Below are positions 45,393 to 57,377 of a stretch of DNA of 64,000 nucleotides, piece after piece (position 1 is the first letter of the stretch; each line of letters opens with the position of its first letter). Made by a program: the position numbers and the translations under genes. This DNA is from Xiphydria camelus (Eukaryota > Arthropoda > Insecta > Hymenoptera > Xiphydriidae): positions 17,352,603-17,416,602 of the forward strand of contig OY783200.1 in assembly GCA_963678675.1 (NCBI GenBank), in the 5' to 3' direction. Under the pieces are notes generated by a model. It saw only the letters and a list, made by a program, of their open reading frames with translations, was not told the DNA's origin and did not search any database.

Positions 45393-45753
45393 AAATTATT
45401 CACTACTAATTAAAAACTTTACGATTTTGAGGTTACACGAAACGCTTCGATCTCCCGAATTGACAGCTATTAGAAGAGCAGTCGACACTTTTCGTTCTTA
45501 TGCAGTGCACTCGTCTGAAGCCCACTCTAACTGTACCATAAATACTGCCGAAGTCAAGAATTCAGGTCGCAGCTCACCTGCGCGGTTGGCCATAGGACAT
45601 GCGGTATATCTAAAAAAGAAATTTTACAATAATTTTTTTCCCGCACAAGCCAACTGAGATTTACGCGACAAATACGTTGCAAGCGCAGCCGTGAGAGAAT
45701 CTCTCATCATGCGAGTAAAGAACGGTGGGACGGGAGCGCGAGTGCTGATGGGT
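44263..45753. mobile_element. Outer inverted-repeat element around a foldback
   Basis: The left edge ACCCGTCAGCACTCGCGCT is mirrored at the right edge as AGCGCGAGTGCTGATGGGT. Next to each edge is a GAGAGAATCTCTC- or AAGAGTTTCTCTC-type segment with GCGAGTAAAG. Between them lies the 44758-45606 foldback. Superfamily unknown. Confidence 0.6.
44758..45606. mobile_element. Foldback with TACCGCATGTCC ends, 849 bp
   Basis: Left TACCGCATGTCCTATGGCCA and its complement at the right. Outer arms of about 240 bp share TCTTGACTTCGGCAGTATTT and AGCGTTTCGTGTAACCTC. A smaller inverted pair at about 45215-45335 repeats the central motif CGATCTCCCGAATTGA. A CT microsatellite lies at 45360-45391. A partial relative is at 9480-9782. 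Confidence 0.8.
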
Positions 45754-46720
45754 TAAATATACCTACCTATTTTGAATGTAGGGAGAAAAATATATCTTTT
45801 ATTATAATCAAAATATATTTAAAATATTGGCTGTATTGGAAAAGTTAAAATATATTTTTCGTTAATATACTCCAAATATATTTAGAATATAGAAAATATG
45901 TTTTATGTATTTTAAATGCATAATGCAGTACTTGCCAAGTATACAAAAAGCAGCAAAAACATATATTTTGAATACTCGTTACAGATATTCGAAATTTCTT
46001 TTTCATATCTCAAATATAGTATAACCTTTCCTTGGGGGTTACGTTGATTATGAAAATTAATAAACTCTATTATGAAATTTATAAGGAAAATTTCGTAGAG
46101 AAATATATTAATTTTTATCTTAATAATTACATACGCATTGGAAAAAAGCTTTGTGTAGAAGTATAATCTCGTATTGACCATTGAGCGCAAAGGCATTCCA
46201 ATTACTGTATAGATACTCTCGGTCGGTTGTTTGTTATAATACTTTGCCGCGCAACTTTATTATTTTATTAATTCGATAATCTTGACCGAGATTATTGATT
46301 AGAAACAAATTTTTTTACAGTGGAAATACTCGACTGGTTTACAAAAAATGGAATACTCCGTATAATCAAGAGATACGGTAGTGTCTCGCGACATGTTCGT
46401 TCAAGTTAGCGCGATCTCTCACGGGTCGGTATGCTTCGAGCAAAAACCGCGCTCGGTATCCGTGCAGCATACCGACTGGTTGTTGCTTTATACATTTTGT
46501 ATCGATGCTCGCATACGGGTCGGCGTGGCATCGGCGCAAAGCGGTTTGTACTCGGTATGTTGCGTGCAACATCACCAATCAGTCGCGTCTCGACATTTGC
46601 AGGCTGTAAGCATCTAGGCAGTCGGGCTTTCCCGGTCGAACACTCCCTCATATGTTTGTATTTTGTCTGCTTATCGATGGCTTAACGAGTCTGACTAGTT
46701 TTAGAAATAGATATTTTCAT
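45754..46720. repeat. AT-rich repeat then mixed spacer
   Basis: 45770-46040 is rich in AAATATATTT and resembles 22810-23200. 46370-46640 is GC-richer, with several frames on both strands and no known domain; GATCTCTCACGGGTCGGT near 46420 recurs in altered form at about 47860 and 60110. Confidence 0.45.
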
Positions 46721-46824
46721 TATAAGGGCTTGAAGCGCCGTTTTTAACGAGTGCGAAGTTTTCCGCACGAGCGAAGCGAGTGCGGCAATCACACGAGTTA
46801 AAACGACGCGAAACGCCCTTATAA
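46721..46824. repeat. Hairpin with GAGCGAAGCGAG core
   Basis: TATAAGGGC at the left and GCCCTTATA at the right close an imperfect stem containing GTTTTTAACGAGTGCG and CGAGTTAAAACGAC. The centre is CACGAGCGAAGCGAGTG. It directly precedes a PIF-type fragment and may be part of the same element. Confidence 0.7.
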
Positions 46825-46931
46825 AGAATTCTATTTGTTGTCACTAAGTGTGAAATACGAGGTTGATGGGGTTGAGGACGCCCGTGAAACCGAGTTTTAC
46901 GCACTGAGTGACGAAGAGAATTTTTTGACAT

Positions 46932-47102
46932 TCAATACATTGCCTTAAACTTATCACTTTCACTCAATTCTCCTGCTGCTATAAATAGTCTGCTACCATA
47001 GTTGCGTTCAATGTATGGATGGACCCAAAATATCTTTTTTCTTTGATTTCTTAAATAATTATAAATTACAATAATATCTTCATCACTCGAATCACTAGAC
47101 AT
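46932..47102 (-). pseudogene. PIF/Harbinger transposase start, truncated
   Basis: Starting at MSSDSSDEDIIVIYNYL, the frame runs through RNQRKKIFWVHPYIERNYGS and SESDKFKAMY, the beginning of a PIF-type transposase. A stop follows, then MSKNSL fits the next expected segment, after which homology ends. The sequence just beyond (46870-46912, complement) is the piece also seen at 26275-26312. Confidence 0.75.
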
Positions 47103-47230
47103 GTTTCCTACTACTTTCCGCCGCGGAATAGCACGAAATGAAATGCGCCGGCAAGCGTCATGTGCGCCGCCAACATACCGAGGCTGTAAGCGAGGCTGGC
47201 TAGTAAAGAATCGGTACGACATTTACATAT

Positions 47231-47362
47231 ATATATGAGGAGCACAGTTCCAAAACTCGTTTAGTCCATTCGCAGTTTGTCCTATAATTGCTAATAGTTT
47301 AGCGATTATAAGACAAACTGCGAATGGACTAAATGAGTTTTGGAACTGTGCTCCTCATATAT
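47231..47362. mobile_element. Perfect hairpin MITE, about 130 bp (copy 1)
   Basis: TATATGAGGAGCACAGTTCC pairs with the complement at the right end through about 55 bp with almost no mismatch, around a GCTAATAGTTTAGC centre. A second copy lies at 51819-51947, indicating recent movement. Confidence 0.88.
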
Positions 47363-47365
47363 ATA

Positions 47366-47834
47366 CAGGGTGTTCATTTTAAAACTTACCACCCACGTTA
47401 TCTGCGTAAAGAGACATATTTCTGAAAATCGCCGAGACACGTCAACAAAATTATTGAGGGGGAACATTTTTTATAAAAATTCGACGCCCCCCCCCCCCCC
47501 TCAACCACCTGACTCCGGGGGCGGTAACCCCAATATTCTTAAATGGAACAGGGGGTCGAGTGATACCTCATTTTAAAGGGCTTTTAATTGTGTACATTTT
47601 GACGTCCTACTTTTCAAATTTGACGTTAAAATGAGGTATCACTCGACCCCCTGTTCCATTTAAGAATATTGGGGTTACCGCCCCCGGAGTCAGGTGGTTG
47701 AGGGGGGGGGGGGGGCGTCGAATTTCTATAAAAAATGTTCCCCCTCAATAATTTTGTTGACGTGTCTCGGCGGTTTTCAGAAATATGTCTCTACGCAGAT
47801 AACGTGGGTGGTAAGTTTTAAAATGAACACCCTG
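47366..47834. mobile_element. Palindromic CAGGGTGTTCATTTT element, 469 bp
   Basis: Ends CAGGGTGTTCATTTTAAAAC and complement, TA on both sides (47364-47365, 47835-47836). The arms include a C-run (about 47487-47500) paired with a G-run (about 47702-47715). It begins two bases after the hairpin MITE at 47231-47362. Confidence 0.88.
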
Positions 47835-47836
47835 TA

Positions 47837-49130
47837 TACATTGCGCCGAAACTACACCGACCCGTGAGAGACCGCGCTTAGTTTCGTCAGAAACGATAGC
47901 GCTGATGTCGCGGGCATCCGTGTCTCTTTATATACATACATACTGTTATAGACTTTAATTGACATCGAGCCAAACAAAATTCATTTCTCGCAAAAGCTAT
48001 CCCGTTTAATTCTTTTTTGCTCCAGCTTTCTCGTTACCCAAACTTACAACTCGCCTCAATATCACACGCCTATCGTGGGAAACGAACCCCGTGCGGACAA
48101 TACCCATATCGCGATATCTCCGAGCCATTGCGCATATATACGAAGCCGCTCCCAATATCGCGGTAGACCAAAAACGCCGCTAGAAAAAGAAACTCGCCTT
48201 CTCCTTTGTCAACACGTCCCCGCGTAATCATTTCGTGGCCGGTGCTACACTGTAAGACGTAATCGCAACAATGAATGCGTATAATCATTCCGATCTTATT
48301 ATATTCCGCTGGTCGATTTAGATTTTTCATAATAACAGTGGCGAACGTGGCGCGAACGACCGATTTCGCGTGTCTGGCGCGCTTTTCCCGAACTTATCGA
48401 GTACCCGGATCGAGCGGCGCGCGCGGCTAATCGTACTACACACACACATATACGTAAAAATCTCCTTGCTGCGGTCGGACGCGCCGCGTCGAACGAGAGT
48501 TTAATATTGTACCTACTTGTATAAATGTAGCCCGCGCACGCGGCATCACGCTCGTACTCTCGGATCAGATTTGTTCTCGCGCGTACGTATGTACATGGAT
48601 TCTCGCATTTAACGAGGGCTTTGCGCAATGGGGTCAAACGCTAGGACGGCGTGGCGTCAAGTTAGGGTCTTCCAAGGGGCCCGTCTCGCGGCCGCAGTCG
48701 TTTGATAGCGGCTGTTAATGTCAATAGGAAATGCGTGACTCACGCGCCGAGAGCGGAATGATATCATTCCGTGGACCCGTAGAGAAGTTATTTCTCGCCC
48801 GCATACTTACGTACATACCTATGTATGTACGGATATTGTCACGATGTTCGATCCCCGGCGGTCTTGGTTGTTGGCTTGTGATGGTACATACTCGTACCTA
48901 TCTAATTAAGAAGTTGATGAAAATTTTATGTTATTTTACTATGTATATATTTTGTACGTATCTGTAAAATTTAAATAATTTCCTATTGCTAGTCCTCAGG
49001 ATATTAATTTCCAAAATTTAGGTTCAATGCATCTAAAATGCACGATCTTACGGGAGACGCGCAGACGGGAAAGTTCTATACGATCCATAATACATATGTG
49101 GTTTTGGTCATATGCATGGAATAACCATTA
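47837..49130. other. Unassigned with GC-rich island
   Basis: About 48060-48860 is GC-rich with CpG clusters and is probably host sequence; no domain in any frame. 47843-47880 (GCGCCGAAACTACACCGACC) recurs inverted near 60092-60131. The rest is AT-rich. Confidence 0.4.
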
Positions 49131-49245
49131 ACAAATCTGTATATAGTCCTTATATGATTAATATAGAAATAATATATAATCCATATATGACCAAAATCAC
49201 ATACGGATCATATATAAAATATATAGAACTGTTCCGCCTGGGCGT
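49131..49245. repeat. Dispersed AT-rich repeat (copy 2)
   Basis: Matches 9785-9890 from TATAGTCCTTATATG to TTCCGCCTGG. The preceding 49097-49115 (TGTGGTTTTGGTCATATG) is complementary to the right-hand CATATATGACCAAAATCACA, so this copy extends further as a foldback. Confidence 0.7.
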
Positions 49246-49474
49246 ACAATGCGATTGTCATTACATCGAAAATAATACTTCCACTATTAAAAAATTAATG
49301 AAAATTGAATATGTTATTTATTGAAGTATTAATTTTTCATAATACAAATCCTATCACGATTTTGTCGCTAAATCAAAAGTTTTTTAATGCAATCTGAAGA
49401 GAAATGTGGGAAACGAGCAGCGAAGAGATAACTGCAGTTACGAGCAACGTAGCAATGCGACACGCAGCAGCTGT

Positions 49475-51469
49475 CCCGGGGCAGAATTTCAGCCAGAAAA
49501 TGTTGAGAGCAATGACAATAATGTGACAATAATGTGAAGAAACCGGGATAAGTGAATACATGTTATTTTTGTCCTCTATTTGTCTTCATAATCTTTCTTT
49601 TGTCCACTATCTGAAGTTTGAGGATAAAACGAGGACAAAAATTGTCATCATTTTGTCTTCATAAGTGTCAGTAAGTAACAGTAATTCCTAAGAATGGAAG
49701 ATTTTGAAGGCAATTTGAATACCACGGTAACTACTAGGTACTCATTTTGTCCTCAAAATTTTCAATTTCTATTACAAGTTTGCTCTCAGATTATTCTCAA
49801 AATTTTCACTTCCCACGACAAGTTTGTTTTCAGATTATTTTCCAAATCTTCCATTTCCATGACACGTTTGCGCTCAAATTGTTCTCAAAATCTTCACATG
49901 CGATTTTTAATAATTGTAGGTATAGAAATGAAAACTTTATACTTATATGGAAACTCAATTTATTTTTTAATGAAATTAAATGTCACTTTTAATTACGTCA
50001 CACTGGCAGGGGTTGACTAATTATTTAAATAATGAAGAAATGACATCGCATTATTGTCGAAATGACAAGCGTTGTCTCTATTAGATGAATAACAACTTGA
50101 TGACACGTTTTGTTGACTACAGTTTAAGTTGGAGTAGGTTGAGCCTGATGGTATTTCCTGCTGAGTAGAATGGTAAGTCGCAGTCGATGAACGTGGAGGT
50201 AGAAAATTTGGGGACATCCCTTTATTCATTTCATCAGAAACTAATGAGGTAACACTGTAAAAAAAAGAAAGTTAGTATTTTGATAATACAGTAGTATAAA
50301 ATTGTGCCACTTTGTTTTCGATATTCAGGGCAAGTATTTTTAATTTTTACCTTTCTGAAACTGTAAAATCCTCGTTGTTTATCGCAGTAGATAGTAGGTG
50401 AAAAAACCTTTATTCCACAAAACTGGACACAAAGAAAATTGCTAAATAAAACTAAATGAAGATTCGATTGGAATTGAGAGTCGCGGCACGAAGACGGATA
50501 GCACGAGGCGTTGCGCGTCGGTTCTCGGTGAGCTCTGAGAATTTCACCGCGCGTTTTCCTAGACAAAGTCAAAACGCGAACAAAAAGGTAGCCATCGGCG
50601 GGGGTAGCGTGGTGGGGTACGTTTTCGCGTTCCGCTTTGTCTCATGGCGTGGCGTTGGAACAAGGGAAGACGCGGTGGTGAGTCCCACGGCCAGCGGGTC
50701 GCAGGCAAAAAAAAAGGCCTGCAAGGGTCGATTCGGTACTTTCTAAACTGCCAAAAATAAAGAAATAAAACAGCGACCCGAACCGACGACCCTTCAGCCG
50801 AGCGTAACTTTCGAATAGTTAGCGCTTGTCGAAACAAGCTGTACTTTTACTTAGGTCACTAAGTTTTTCAACACTCACTATGTACTCGCATAAGACTCTC
50901 ATGATCAGCTGATTAAATATATTATTTTTGATCGGGAGTCTTATGCGAGTACATAGTGTGTGTTAAAAGAATAAAATTTTCTTCAAATGCTCGCTTCGGC
51001 CTCGTAAACTGCAGCTTTTTGCGAATTCGCGAGATTCGAGTATTTTGCGAGCTGAAAAAAGTGTTATATATAGTATATAGAATTTCGACCCGGGATAAAC
51101 TCTCTTTTCATTCGCGCATGTACTTCTTTGAGGATAATGTGAGAATAATATAGTGTCTCGTCAAAATTCTTGAAATTAATCAGTACAAATAGACAACAAA
51201 AATTGTTTTATGACGAGAAATACATTTTTGAGGACAATCTGAAAGTAAAATATTTTCTCGTGAAAGTATTTGAAAATAATGATTACAAATAGACAACATA
51301 AAATTGCTTTTCAGTGAAGAAGTACATTTTTGAAGACAAACTGAAACCAATATAAATTCTCATTGAGATTTCTGAGGACCATTTGAAAGTAAACATCGCT
51401 TGCTTCTTGGAGAGAACAATAGAAATGCCAATTTTGAGGACAACTTGAAAACAAAAATTCTGCCCCGGG
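49475..51469. mobile_element. Non-autonomous element, about 2.0 kb, CCCGGGGCAGAATTT ends
   Basis: Inverted ends CCCGGGGCAGAATTT. On both sides several copies of a roughly 55-bp subterminal motif occur, built on TTTTGAGGACAA and CTTGAAAAC (left: about 49620-49900, right: about 51120-51450). The middle contains a GC-rich block (50450-50830) unlike the rest, and a hairpin at 50871-50967 closing on CACTATGTACTCGCATAAGA. The GC-rich block encodes a 96-codon frame without known domain. No transposase. Confidence 0.7.
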
Positions 51470-52820
51470 GTAGGCCAGTTATCGGAGTCTTATAAAGTGA
51501 GAAGAAAGGAATAAACAAAGAACTTTAGAATAAAGTTTAAATTTTTATTATGTTTTAATATTAATAATTTAAAGTTAATGTGTCATTTCAAGTGTTTTTA
51601 ATTTAGTGTTTGTTAATCACGTACTCTGACTGGCACCGGCTTGCGTCAGCTGTTTTCAAATTTCAGACGAACCGTTCAAGTTAATTACAATTTCTTTACA
51701 GATTATTGATCAGTGTACAATTTATCAACTTTGCCTTGATTTAACCAACTTTATATCTCTTCAAACAAGCGAGATCCCCATGTTGCAAAGCGAATTTCAA
51801 TCACCCTGTATATAAATATATATGAGGAGCACAGTTCCAAAACTCGTTTAGTCCATTCGCAGTTTGTCCTATAATTGCTAATAGTTTAGCGATTATAAGA
51901 CAAACTGCGAATGGACTAAATGAGTTTTGGAACTGTGCTCCTCATATGTCCTTTCCTTCTATCCTTCTATACTTCTATATACAGGGTGTCCCTAAATATC
52001 ATATACAAACGGAAGGAGGTAATTCTTTGGCTTATTTCATGACTAAAAGTTCATATAAACATAGGCCCGTAAAAGCTTCGTTACTGAGCTACAGGGTGTT
52101 GAAATTTCAAAATTTTTAAAGTTTTTTTTTATAGCTCATGCAGTTTTTAAGATATTTAGTTCAAATTTGGAATGTAGGTTATGCTGTAGGGCTTATATCA
52201 TTGGGCATGTCAAATGGTTGTGAGAATCTACAGAGGGTTATTTTTTCAGGGGTCGTGCTCCCTTTTCTTCCCCTAAAATTTTTTGCGGTGCGCTTCTGGT
52301 AGATTCTAAAATACCAGAATAATTAAAATTTTAAACTTAACAAAATAGATTCCATTTATGCCAAAAAGTTAATTCAGCTCAGTTCGTCTTTATGATTTTA
52401 CTGAAAAAAAATTTGGAGAAATTACGATGACGATCCTAACTAATTTAGGTGTCACAACTCAAAATTCCTAGTTATATGGCTGGTAGATTTCGCAAGTAAA
52501 AGTCTCGGAAGAAGTGCTTCGTCTCTAGGAAACGGCGCGACAAGTTTTTTTTCGACGCGGATGAAAACGAATTAAAAATGAGGTACTCTTCCCGGCCTTA
52601 TATTATAAGATGACTCGACTAACCCAGTCATCGTGACTGGACATTTTGCGCACTTTTGGATCGTAATTGCGCACTTGGCGATTGGCAAAAGGCGGCTCGA
52701 CGTAACCTCGCTTACATATCGATTAGCGTAACCGACATCTAAATCTGTGGACAGTGACGATTGGTTCCGTTTCGCCGGACTACTCCAACACGTCGTCTCC
52801 TGTGTGTCCGTTCCTCCAGG
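51470..52820. other. Repeat fragments and spacer
   Basis: Contains the second perfect hairpin at 51819-51947, preceded by a CACCCTGTATA end at about 51803. At 51982 a CAGGGTGTCCCTAAATATCA end begins with no partner in reach, and an inner CAGGGTGTTGAAATTTC follows at about 52093. About 52500-52820 is moderately GC-rich with no recognisable coding. Confidence 0.5.
51819..51947. mobile_element. Perfect hairpin MITE, about 130 bp (copy 2)
   Basis: Sequence essentially identical to 47231-47362 over the hairpin. Like the first copy, it lies against a CAGGGTG-type end (TCACCCTGTATA on its left). Confidence 0.88.
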
Positions 52821-52822
52821 TA

Positions 52823-53767
52823 CACGGAAAGAAAAAATTAAGAAATTTTATAGGGAAAGAGTTCCAAAAAAAATTACTGTGCTGACATTCAGGTAAGAAT
52901 CGCCGGGCATGTCGTAAAATTTATGGACATTCAGGTAATAATTGCCGGGCTTCGACGCAACCCGACGCGTTCTGACGCGACGCGACGCGCAAGTGTGCGG
53001 TAACTTTAAGACGGTCGTTTTGGCGGGTGATTATCTCGTCATCCGTGGATTTTTCGTCCACACTACTATAGAATTTTTTTGTAGACCGAAATATGCTCTA
53101 CGAAAAAGTATTCTACCAATTTTGACAAAAACCTCACGGGTTACGAAATAATTGAGGTTGAATGGAATTCTGAATAAGACACCGGTCAAATTGACCGATT
53201 GGTAGTTCTAGTGTTAAGAATGTAGTTTGTTGAAAATACAGGGAAATGAAAAGACTAGCGGAGCTGTCTTGGGGTAGCACGCTGTTAGCGACTACCTCGC
53301 TAAAAGTGTGGAAGCGAACTGCCTCTCGTACGCCTTCCTTCAAGGTTAGATACCTACTCTTTACTCTCGGGTTAGGGCCGCTTCTAGATGATGAGACGCC
53401 TTCGACTTAGCGCCCTTTTCATGAGAATGGCCCCTCGTTAGACGCGGCCCTGTCTCGCGTAGCGGAACAAACGAACAGGCTCGAATGGCCACTCGGCAAT
53501 AATCGGCAATGATTTTCTGCGACAGTACAGGAAAAATTCAAGATAAAGTATTTCGCAGCACGAGAAAATTTCTAAATCACAGAAATTTTACTGTGCTGTT
53601 CAAGAGTTTTTGTCATGCAGGGCAGTAAAAATTCTAGCATGTACAATAATTATTCCAGTGTAACTGTTAATTTTTTTCCTTCCATCAAGAAAAATCCCGG
53701 AAAGTGCCGCTTGCACCACGATTACAGTGTCAAGCACAGTAATTTTTCCTGATTTTTTCTTTCCGTG
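52823..53767. mobile_element. MITE-like element with CACGGAAAGAAAAAAT ends, 945 bp
   Basis: Ends CACGGAAAGAAAAAAT and complement, TA on both sides (52821-52822, 53768-53769). A subterminal AAAAATTACTGTGCT motif is present inverted on both sides. ACATTCAGGTAA followed by ATTGCCGGGC- or ATCGCCGGGC-type text is repeated twice around 52885-52955. No coding domain. Confidence 0.75.
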
Positions 53768-54390
53768 TATATTTTTACTCTTCCGGCTACGCGTCCCGCT
53801 AATGACGTCGCGAAAGCCTTTGATTACACAGTCACACAAAAAAGAAAGTGGGGTAAACATTTGATGCGATATATGCTATCCGTAGTGCCTCCTGATCACG
53901 AATCCGTGTGGCCATCACATCACAATTTTTTTAACCTCAAAAAACCAGCCAAAAATCATGCTTTCAAAAAATTAATGGATTTAAACAAAATTTGATGGGA
54001 GGGCTTTTTGGGTCGCTGATCACGAATCTGAAGTCAGATTTAAAAAATTCAAGATGGCGGATCCAATATGGCAGACGAGAATTTCGAAAATCGACGGATT
54101 CATGCCAAATTTGGTATAGGGGGTTTTTTGGGTCGCTGATCACGAATCTGAAGTCAAATTTCAAAAATTCAAGATGGCGAATACGAGTCACCGGGATTTC
54201 TAAACCGTTAGGTACGTACCTCGGAAATTCTCCAGCGTCAACTCTCTTTCCACCGTCATTCTCCTCCAGCCAATCAGAGCACACCGCATCAGCTCAAACT
54301 CTCTGCAACGTCACTATCCTTTAGCCAATCAGGGTGCATGGCGTCGCCCACGCTATCCCCTCCGTAGACTAATTACCGTTACAGTTTAAC

Positions 54391-54424
54391 TATATAAGAC
54401 GGAGCCAACTGCGTCTTCGTCAGT
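54391..54424 (+). promoter_or_regulatory. Core promoter: TATA box plus TCAGT initiator
   Basis: TATATAAG begins at 54391 and TCAGT lies at 54420-54424. The distance from the first T of the box to the initiator A is 31 bp, the canonical arthropod arrangement. About 215 bp of leader follow before ATG 54641 in the context GCCATCATGG. It lies just inside the left terminal repeat, so the element carries its own promoter. Confidence 0.75.
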
Positions 54425-54640
54425 GTATTGTCAACATCATCGTGTCGTGTTCTTCGTCTCAACTAACAGTCATCAAGGCAACCAAGTTCCTGCGTCGAGT
54501 CAATTTGGTCTAACGTAAACATAGCGACAGGTATCACGAACAGATACAGTACATTTAGGTGCAAGTCCTTCAATCTTCAAGACTAGATTTAGATAGGTTC
54601 AGATCTACCTTCCGGTACGTTTTGGTTTACTTTAGCCATC

Positions 54641-56641
54641 ATGGCAGGCACAAGAAGAAAGGTTACGGTGCAGGTACTCAGAAACCCAGTATCGGCGATC
54701 GGACAGGGTGGGAAAGCGGGCTCGCGATCGTCGTCATCATGCGACCGTAGCTCTAGATTTGTTGGTGACTTGGCTCATGTAGAGGATAATGCTACAAGAA
54801 ATGAATCATACTGTGCAAGGCGACTTCATAATTGTGATAAAAACTGTGATGTATTTTGTTATATTTGTTGTAAATACGTAGTGAGTAACAGAGGAATAGC
54901 TATAAATGATAGAATTAAAAAAATGTATAAAGATTGTTTTGGTCTTGAGGTACTTAACCAGGAAACGAAATGGGTTCTGCATGTCATCTGCAGTTCTTGC
55001 AGAATAATGTTGTATGGCAAGGATGAAAAGGTCATCAAATATTTTAGACCAGCATTATGGAATAGACCGCATAGCAAAAATGACTGTTATTTTTGTATGA
55101 ATGACGTGACAGGGCATAACCGCAAAAGTAAATGTAGAATTTCTTACGTGGATGTTTCATCGGTGACAAAACCAATTGAGACAAATCCTGACTCTCTGAA
55201 TTACTTACCGCTGGTGCTATAGAAATCGACGATTGCATATCATCAGATAATGCCAAAAACGTAGAATGCGAATCTACCGAACAAGAATCAAACGACGACG
55301 TATCTGACGAACACAGTGCTACCGATAATGATGTTGATAGTAGTGACAGCAATATGAAGACAACGAATTCCTCCCATATAATCGTCAACCAGAACCAAAA
55401 TTAGTATCACAGCCGGAACTTAATGATCTTGTTCGAGATTTAGGTTTTAACCAAAGACGGTGCAGAGCATCTAGCTTCATTTTTAAAGAAGAGAATCTTA
55501 CTTCAGCCAGAAACAAGAGTTTCATTTTATAGACACAGAGACGAGGAATTCAGAAAATACTTTACAATGGATAAATACAATGTCACTTGCATATTGCACT
55601 AATGTAAAAGGTTTAATAAATAAATGTAAGAAAAATCTATACAATATCCTAAACACTGGAGATAGATTCTTCTGGACACTGGTTCATAGATTCTTCGAAA
55701 CGTAGCATAAAGGCTGTTTTGCTGCATAACACCAATGTTTATACCCCCATTCCAATAGCTCATTCAACAGTCATGGAAGAGCATTATGAGAAAATGAAAA
55801 AGCTTTTGGAGAAAATAAAGTATGCTGAACATAACTGGGATATATGCGGAGATTTAAAAATGTTAACGATATTGCTTGGGCAACAGTCTGACTACACACG
55901 TTATTTTTGCTATAAGTGTCTGTGGAATAGTAGAGATAGAGAACACCACTACAAAAAGAAGATTTGGCTGGCAAGAAGGTCGTTTACTACTGGTGAGGAT
56001 AATGTACTGTTTGACCCCTTAGTAGATCCAAAGAAAGTTCTCATTCCTCCTCTCCACATAAAACTTGGGCTTATAAAGCAATTTACAAAAGCCTTAAACA
56101 AAGAAGGCAAATGTTTCCAGTATTTATCCGAAAAATTCCCAAAATATTCCGAGGCTAAAATCAGAGAAGGAGTATTTGACGGCCCGCAAATTAGAAAGCT
56201 GTTCCAAGATACATCATTTATTACTAAATTGGACGACGTTGAGAAAGCTGCTTGGATGAGTTTTAAAGAAGTATCAACAAACTTTTTGGGAATTAAAAAA
56301 AGTCCCAACTCTACAAAGAAATAGTCAAGAAAATGGTTGAGAACTTAAAAAAATAAGGCTGCTTAATGAACTTGAAACTACATTTCTTAGACTCTCATGT
56401 CGATGATTTCCCAGACAACCTTGGTGATTATAGTGAGGAACAAGGTGAACGCTTTCACCAAGACATAAAAGTCATGGAAAATCGATACCAAGGAAAATGG
56501 GATGATCATATGTTGGCGGACTATTGCTGGTCACTTAAAAGAGAGACACGCAAGAACCAAAAAAAGCAATTGAGCAGAAAATCTGTGATAAGATCGTTCG
56601 AAGAAAAAAAAACAAGATATAGCCGAAAGAAGGTAGATTAG
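54641..56641 (+). pseudogene. Transposon gene with GERFHQDI motif, frameshifted
   Basis: First frame (54641-55222): basic leader, then a cysteine-rich domain with CDVFCYICCKYV, HVICSSCRIMLY and CYFCMNDVTGHN, suggesting zinc binding. An acidic linker follows in another frame (about 55220-55390, SDNAKN to SDSNM), then PKLVSQPELNDLVRDL and a region with AEHLASFLKKR. DSSKRSIKAVLLHNTNVY begins the third large part (55690-56324), continuing with WDICGDLKMLTILLGQQSDY, CYKCLWNSRDREHHY, LIPPLHIKLGLIKQF and EGVFDGPQIRKLF. The last frame (56366-56641) has HFLDSHVDDFPDNLG, EEQGERFHQDIKVMENRYQG and ADYCWSLKRE. At least four shifts separate the parts. In related animal proteins these blocks form one polypeptide of unproven, probably transposase, function. 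The aspartates in DSSKR and GDLK and the glutamate in GERFHQ are candidate catalytic residues by inference. Confidence 0.8.
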
Positions 56642-57377
56642 AAGTCGTTAGGGTATCTAAAGAAGGTAGGTTAGCGAGACGAAGGAGTTAGTAACATCGT
56701 AAGATAGTGAGATATCGATATGGGAAGATAGGGGGGGGGGGAGGTAGGAAGATTGATAGTAGGTGCGATAGTGAGTTTGTGAGGAAGGAGATAGAAAGAT
56801 ATAGTGTTAGTGAGATGCTGAGATAAAAATTAAGTAACATTGTAGGATAGTACAATAAGAAGTTAGTAATTAGACTACTTAATGAACTAAGGACCAGTTA
56901 ATAGATAGATAGACGGTTTGATTGATAAATTAAACATTTGTTGTCGCTTTATGGCAAATTTGGTAACAATCCGTTGATTTTCGAAAATTTCGTCCGCCAT
57001 ATTGGATCCGCCATCTTGAATTTTTGAAATTTGACTTCAGATTCGTGATCAGCGACCCAAAAAACCCCCCTACCAAATTTGGCATGAATTCGTCGATTTT
57101 CGAAATTCTCGTCCACCATATTGGATCCGCCATCTTGAATTTTTGAAATCTGACTTCAGATTCGTGATCAGCGACTCAAAAAACCATCCTATGCCAAATT
57201 TTGTTTAAATCCATTAATTTTTTGAAAACATGATTTTTGGCTGGTTTTTTGAGGTTAAAAAAAATGGTGACGTGATGGCCACATTCTGACACAGGATTCG
57301 TGATCAGGAGGCAAAATTACTACGGATAGCATATATCGCATCAAATGTATACCCCACTTTTTTTTTTGTGACTGTGT

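Larger units (their letters stand above)
53826..57377 (+). mobile_element. 3.55-kb DNA transposon with long repeat-bearing ends
   Basis: Ends ACACAGTCACA and complement. The inverted repeats extend about 370 bp or more and include two or more 120-bp direct units each (54010 and 54130 on the left; about 57053 and 57172 on the right). Each unit contains GGGTCGCTGATCACGAATCT and TTCAAGATGGCG. A promoter at 54391 precedes a broken gene at 54641-56641. The target duplication is uncertain (flanks TT and TA). I recognise the protein as a widespread animal mobile-element family but cannot name its superfamily. Confidence 0.8.
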
